Of a stretch of DNA of 64,000 nt, positions 61,701 to 64,000 are shown in pieces. Source of the DNA: Rhodospirillales bacterium (GTDB lineage: Bacteria > Pseudomonadota > Alphaproteobacteria > Micavibrionales > Micavibrionaceae); assembly GCA_023898785.1 (NCBI GenBank), contig CP060239.1, forward strand, positions 744,001 to 808,000, written 5' to 3'. The number at the start of each line of letters is the position of its first letter. The first letter of the stretch is position 1. Under the pieces are notes generated by a model. That model worked only from the letters and a program-made list of their open reading frames with translations. It had not been told where the DNA came from and made no database searches. Position numbers and translations under genes: made by a program.

Positions 61701-63161
61701 ATGCCGGAAAGCAATATTCCGCAAGTTCAGCCTGATTTATCTTTTGATGATCTGCTTCGTCAAGCAGAGCAGTCCGCCCCTGTGCTTGATAAAACGGCAC
61801 AGGATATTCTTCAAAGACTCAAAGACGCGCATCCAGACGTCATGGAAGGGGTCCGTTTTGAGATGGGCCCACTCAAAACATGGGAAAGTGCCCAGAAAAA
61901 GCTGCCGGATTATGACGGTGATCATCGTCAAATCAAAGATCTAACCCGCGGACGTTTTGTCACTCAAACTCCAGAGCAGATACAGCTTATCAAGCAAGAG
62001 CTTTCAAACTTAAACCTTGCCGGCATGAATAACAAATATGAGGTCCCTAGTGAAACTGGCTATCGAGATTTGAACACTAAGGTTGTTTTACCTAATGGTC
62101 ATATTGGAGAGATACAGGTCCAACAAGAAGACATGCTGCGTGTTAACAAGCAAACGCATACGTTAATGAAAGAGGCTAATAGAATAAAAGAGTTAGCCCA
62201 AAGTGAAAACAGGCCGTTTACACCAGAAGAAGTCTCCAGAAGAAATGTATTAAAAACCCAAGCAATCGAACTGCACAATGCCGCAGCCTATGACGGCAAA
62301 ATCAATAGTCTGTTAGACCCGGACGTAAAAACAAAATTCATATATACAGGGCCAGTTGATAATAAAGGCCGCGCCCTAAATGTTATACTTGATAAGCTGG
62401 GAGATGTTGGCAAAAGCAACAAAAATATTGTGCTTGATGTCGGCATTGCCGCGGCTGTGGGCGCGGCTTCGCTCGCGGCTGGCGCATCTCCGGCAGAAGC
62501 GGCGTATAACAGCGGACAAACGCTCAATCCTATTCCGGAAACAACAGACGCCCTGCTTCATGGCGAGTCCGGCGTCGAAGTCGTGGAAGCCGCCGTTCAG
62601 GATGCCTCGGCCTGGGCGGGCTGCGTTGCAGGAGGATATGCCGTCGGCAAGCTTGGTTTTATGGGAGGCTCTGCAGTCAATCCCGGTCTCGGAACAGCGA
62701 TTGGTACAGGCGTTGGCGCCATCGTTGGCTGCGCGGGCTGTGCCTGGGTCGCCAGCGAGATCAGTGACCGGATTTTCCGTTTCTTTGCAGGTGATGAGAC
62801 GCAGGACGTTACACTTGATGAAATCCGTGAAATCCTGCCCGAAAAATCCACACCCGATATGCCGCCGGAATTTCAAGCTCTTGTTGAAGTTCAAAGCTCT
62901 GACGCGCTTATGCAGGATGCACTCGATAACCTCAGAGAAGATGGAAGCTGTACGGAATATATGGTGCCGGAGCTATGGATTCAAAACCAGCTTTATACGC
63001 AACAACAGCTGGAGCTGGAACAAGCGCTTGGAATCGACCCGGCTGCTCTTGGACGGGCCCTGGATGAGCCCAAACTTCAAGCCGATCTTGCGCAGGAGCA
63101 GGCCGATACATATAACAGAGCATTCATGCAACAGCCTGCCACTCCGTTCCGCTCTCCCTAA
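61701..63161 (+). CDS. Predicted RelA/SpoT-fold toxin with glycine-zipper C-terminal module
   Basis: 486 residues. N-terminal domain (about 30-215) carries the RelA/SpoT synthetase pattern in order: GPLKTWESAQKKL (basic substrate segment, 57-69), QIKDLTRGRFV (Asp80, Arg83, Arg85), ETGYRDLNTKVVL (Tyr121, 118-130) and HIGEIQVQ (Glu137). Asp80 and Glu137 correspond to the metal ligands of (p)ppGpp synthetases. From LGDVGKSNKN (234) a constant module follows, with an Ala-rich hydrophobic segment (245-268), a perfect glycine zipper G331-G335-G339-G343 and an acidic/Gln-rich tail. No signal peptide. GGGAG 8 bases before the ATG. Toxic (p)ppGpp/(p)ppApp synthesis or tRNA pyrophosphorylation would be the family-based expectation; a housekeeping alarmone enzyme is less likely given the context. 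Confidence 0.75.
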   Translation: MPESNIPQVQPDLSFDDLLRQAEQSAPVLDKTAQDILQRLKDAHPDVMEGVRFEMGPLKTWESAQKKLPDYDGDHRQIKDLTRGRFVTQTPEQIQLIKQELSNLNLAGMNNKYEVPSETGYRDLNTKVVLPNGHIGEIQVQQEDMLRVNKQTHTLMKEANRIKELAQSENRPFTPEEVSRRNVLKTQAIELHNAAAYDGKINSLLDPDVKTKFIYTGPVDNKGRALNVILDKLGDVGKSNKNIVLDVGIAAAVGAASLAAGASPAEAAYNSGQTLNPIPETTDALLHGESGVEVVEAAVQDASAWAGCVAGGYAVGKLGFMGGSAVNPGLGTAIGTGVGAIVGCAGCAWVASEISDRIFRFFAGDETQDVTLDEIREILPEKSTPDMPPEFQALVEVQSSDALMQDALDNLREDGSCTEYMVPELWIQNQLYTQQQLELEQALGIDPAALGRALDEPKLQADLAQEQADTYNRAFMQQPATPFRSP

Positions 63162-63238
63162 GGCTGCGTTTATTAGAGGTGGTCTCGGTTCTTCGGCCAG
63201 CTTTGCGGCGAAGTTAAGCTACGATCGGTTGGTTATTG

Positions 63239-63904
63239 TCATGCCGCCTGCCTGTGGTTTTGTTTCTCCGGGTGAAGGGCGCGGCCGCCGGAGCCGTTAG
63301 GCGGAGGCGGCAAGCCCGAGGCCGGAGAAACAAAATTTCGTTCATCATAAACGTCGTCCGGGGTTTGTCCATCAAATACCGAATGCGGCCTCTGCGCGTT
63401 GTAAAACGCCAGCCAGCGCCCGATATCCCGCCTGGCTTGCAGGCCGCTCTCGAACGCGTTCAGATACACGCATTCATATTTCAGACTCCGCCACAGCCGC
63501 TCGATGAACACATTGTCCATCCAGCGGCCCTTGTACGTGATATCCGCGCACCATACATGGTTCGGGCGGGTGATCGTGAGCCCCTTGAGCCGGTAGGGAT
63601 AAATCCGGTGGCCGGGATGCGGCATCGAAGTGCGCGGCCTTTGATAGACCGCCTCGATTCCCATCAGGCGCATCAGACGCCGCACGCGGGTGCGGCCTAC
63701 CTCGTACCCCTGACGGCGCAGATGCCGGGCCATCTGACGGGACCCGTAAAACGGGGTTTGCAGGAATTGCGCGTCAATCAGCCGCATCAGCGCCAAATTG
63801 TCCGCGCTCTCCCCGCGCCGCTCGTAATACCAGCCAGAGCGGCTGATCCCCAGCAACCGGCACTGCGCCGCGATGCCGATATTGTCATTGGACGGGTCTA
63901 CCAT
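63239..63904 (-). pseudogene. Deleted IS3 OrfB (transposase missing catalytic Asp)
   Basis: 221 residues, apart from the deletion the same as OrfB at 11449. The in-frame loss of 80 residues joins WCADITY directly to KGRWMDNVFIERLW. The first Asp and final Glu of the DDE triad remain but the second (in NTDQGSQF) is gone, so the protein should be inactive. The frame stays open because the deletion is a multiple of three. Confidence 0.9.
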
Positions 63905-64000
63905 TTCCTGCCGCCCCCGGACCGCAACCGGGCGGAGGCATCGGCTAAAAAATCACGTTCCACTGTCAGCTGTCCGATCTTGGCGTGCAAGTCCCTGACC
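63898..64000 (-). CDS. IS3 OrfA, C-terminal part only
   Basis: The end of orfA of copy 2 (VRDLHAKIGQLTVERDFLADASARLRSGGGRKW), overlapping the orfB start by 7 bases as in copy 1. The rest lies beyond the window. Confidence 0.85.
   Translation of the reverse strand, partial: VRDLHAKIGQLTVERDFLADASARLRSGGGRKW

Larger units (their letters stand above)
63176..64000 (-). mobile_element. IS3-family insertion sequence copy 2, internally deleted, cut by window edge
   Basis: Starts with GAGGTGGTCTCGG at 63176, identical to the right end of copy 1, and runs in the opposite orientation. It lacks exactly the 240 bases that correspond to 11821-12060 of copy 1 (junction at 63532/63533). It begins 14 bases after the toxin-like stop codon. 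Its other end would fall near 64276, outside the window. Confidence 0.92.

Overview
The window reads as a chromosomal segment of an alphaproteobacterium of moderate GC. Supporting signs are the CobS/CobT cobaltochelatase pair with a J-domain neighbour, the prfA-prmC-DUF4167-clpB order, DUF4175 and DUF2125 proteins, a RHH_4-type ribbon-helix-helix regulator, lysC divergent from ubiG, and an intracellular PHB depolymerase. A Micavibrio-like or Rhodospirillales-like lineage is possible, but I cannot fix it from sequence alone.

Layout. 1-9.6 kb: tgt (cut by the window edge), rpmB, a divergent CbiB-like membrane protein, phaZ, a YgjP-like metallopeptidase, a small gene behind a perfect palindrome, ruvX, and gatC-gatA-(Cys-rich exported protein)-gatB. 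9.6-12.4 kb: a tightly coupled TerD / DUF4177 / membrane protein / TerD-fragment operon, the last gene interrupted by a complete IS3-family element with a 3-bp target duplication. 12.5-54 kb: mostly housekeeping. It holds tRNA-Ser, an M17 aminopeptidase, a Mur ligase, clpB, prfA/prmC, a RodZ-like protein, lysC, ubiG, etfBA, a pentapeptide-repeat protein, lysA, ftsEX, a PlsC-DUF2125 fusion, tyrA, metA, a Nudix hydrolase, a parvulin-type isomerase, secA, aroK-aroB-corC, xerD and accA. 54-59 kb: RHH regulator, BolA, J-domain protein, cobS and cobT, with a small antisense gene and a palindromic repeat between the last two.

59-63.2 kb is the most interesting region. Two tandem units each have a near-identical leader, a small acidic gene and a larger protein. 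The two larger proteins share a C-terminal glycine-zipper module but have unrelated N-terminal domains. The intact one (61701-63161) carries the motif set of a RelA/SpoT-type nucleotidyltransferase. The other is a pseudogene: an IS200-type element sits at its 5' end, one base is deleted, and it has an in-frame stop. A 289-bp block in the shared module differs at only three positions, which points to recent duplication or gene conversion. I read this as a domain-swapping toxin/immunity-like system in which the N-terminus varies and the C-terminus is constant. This is inference from sequence.

The window ends in a second IS3 copy, inverted relative to the first, with an exact 240-bp in-frame deletion that removes a catalytic Asp of the transposase. 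The two copies bracket about 51 kb in inverted orientation.
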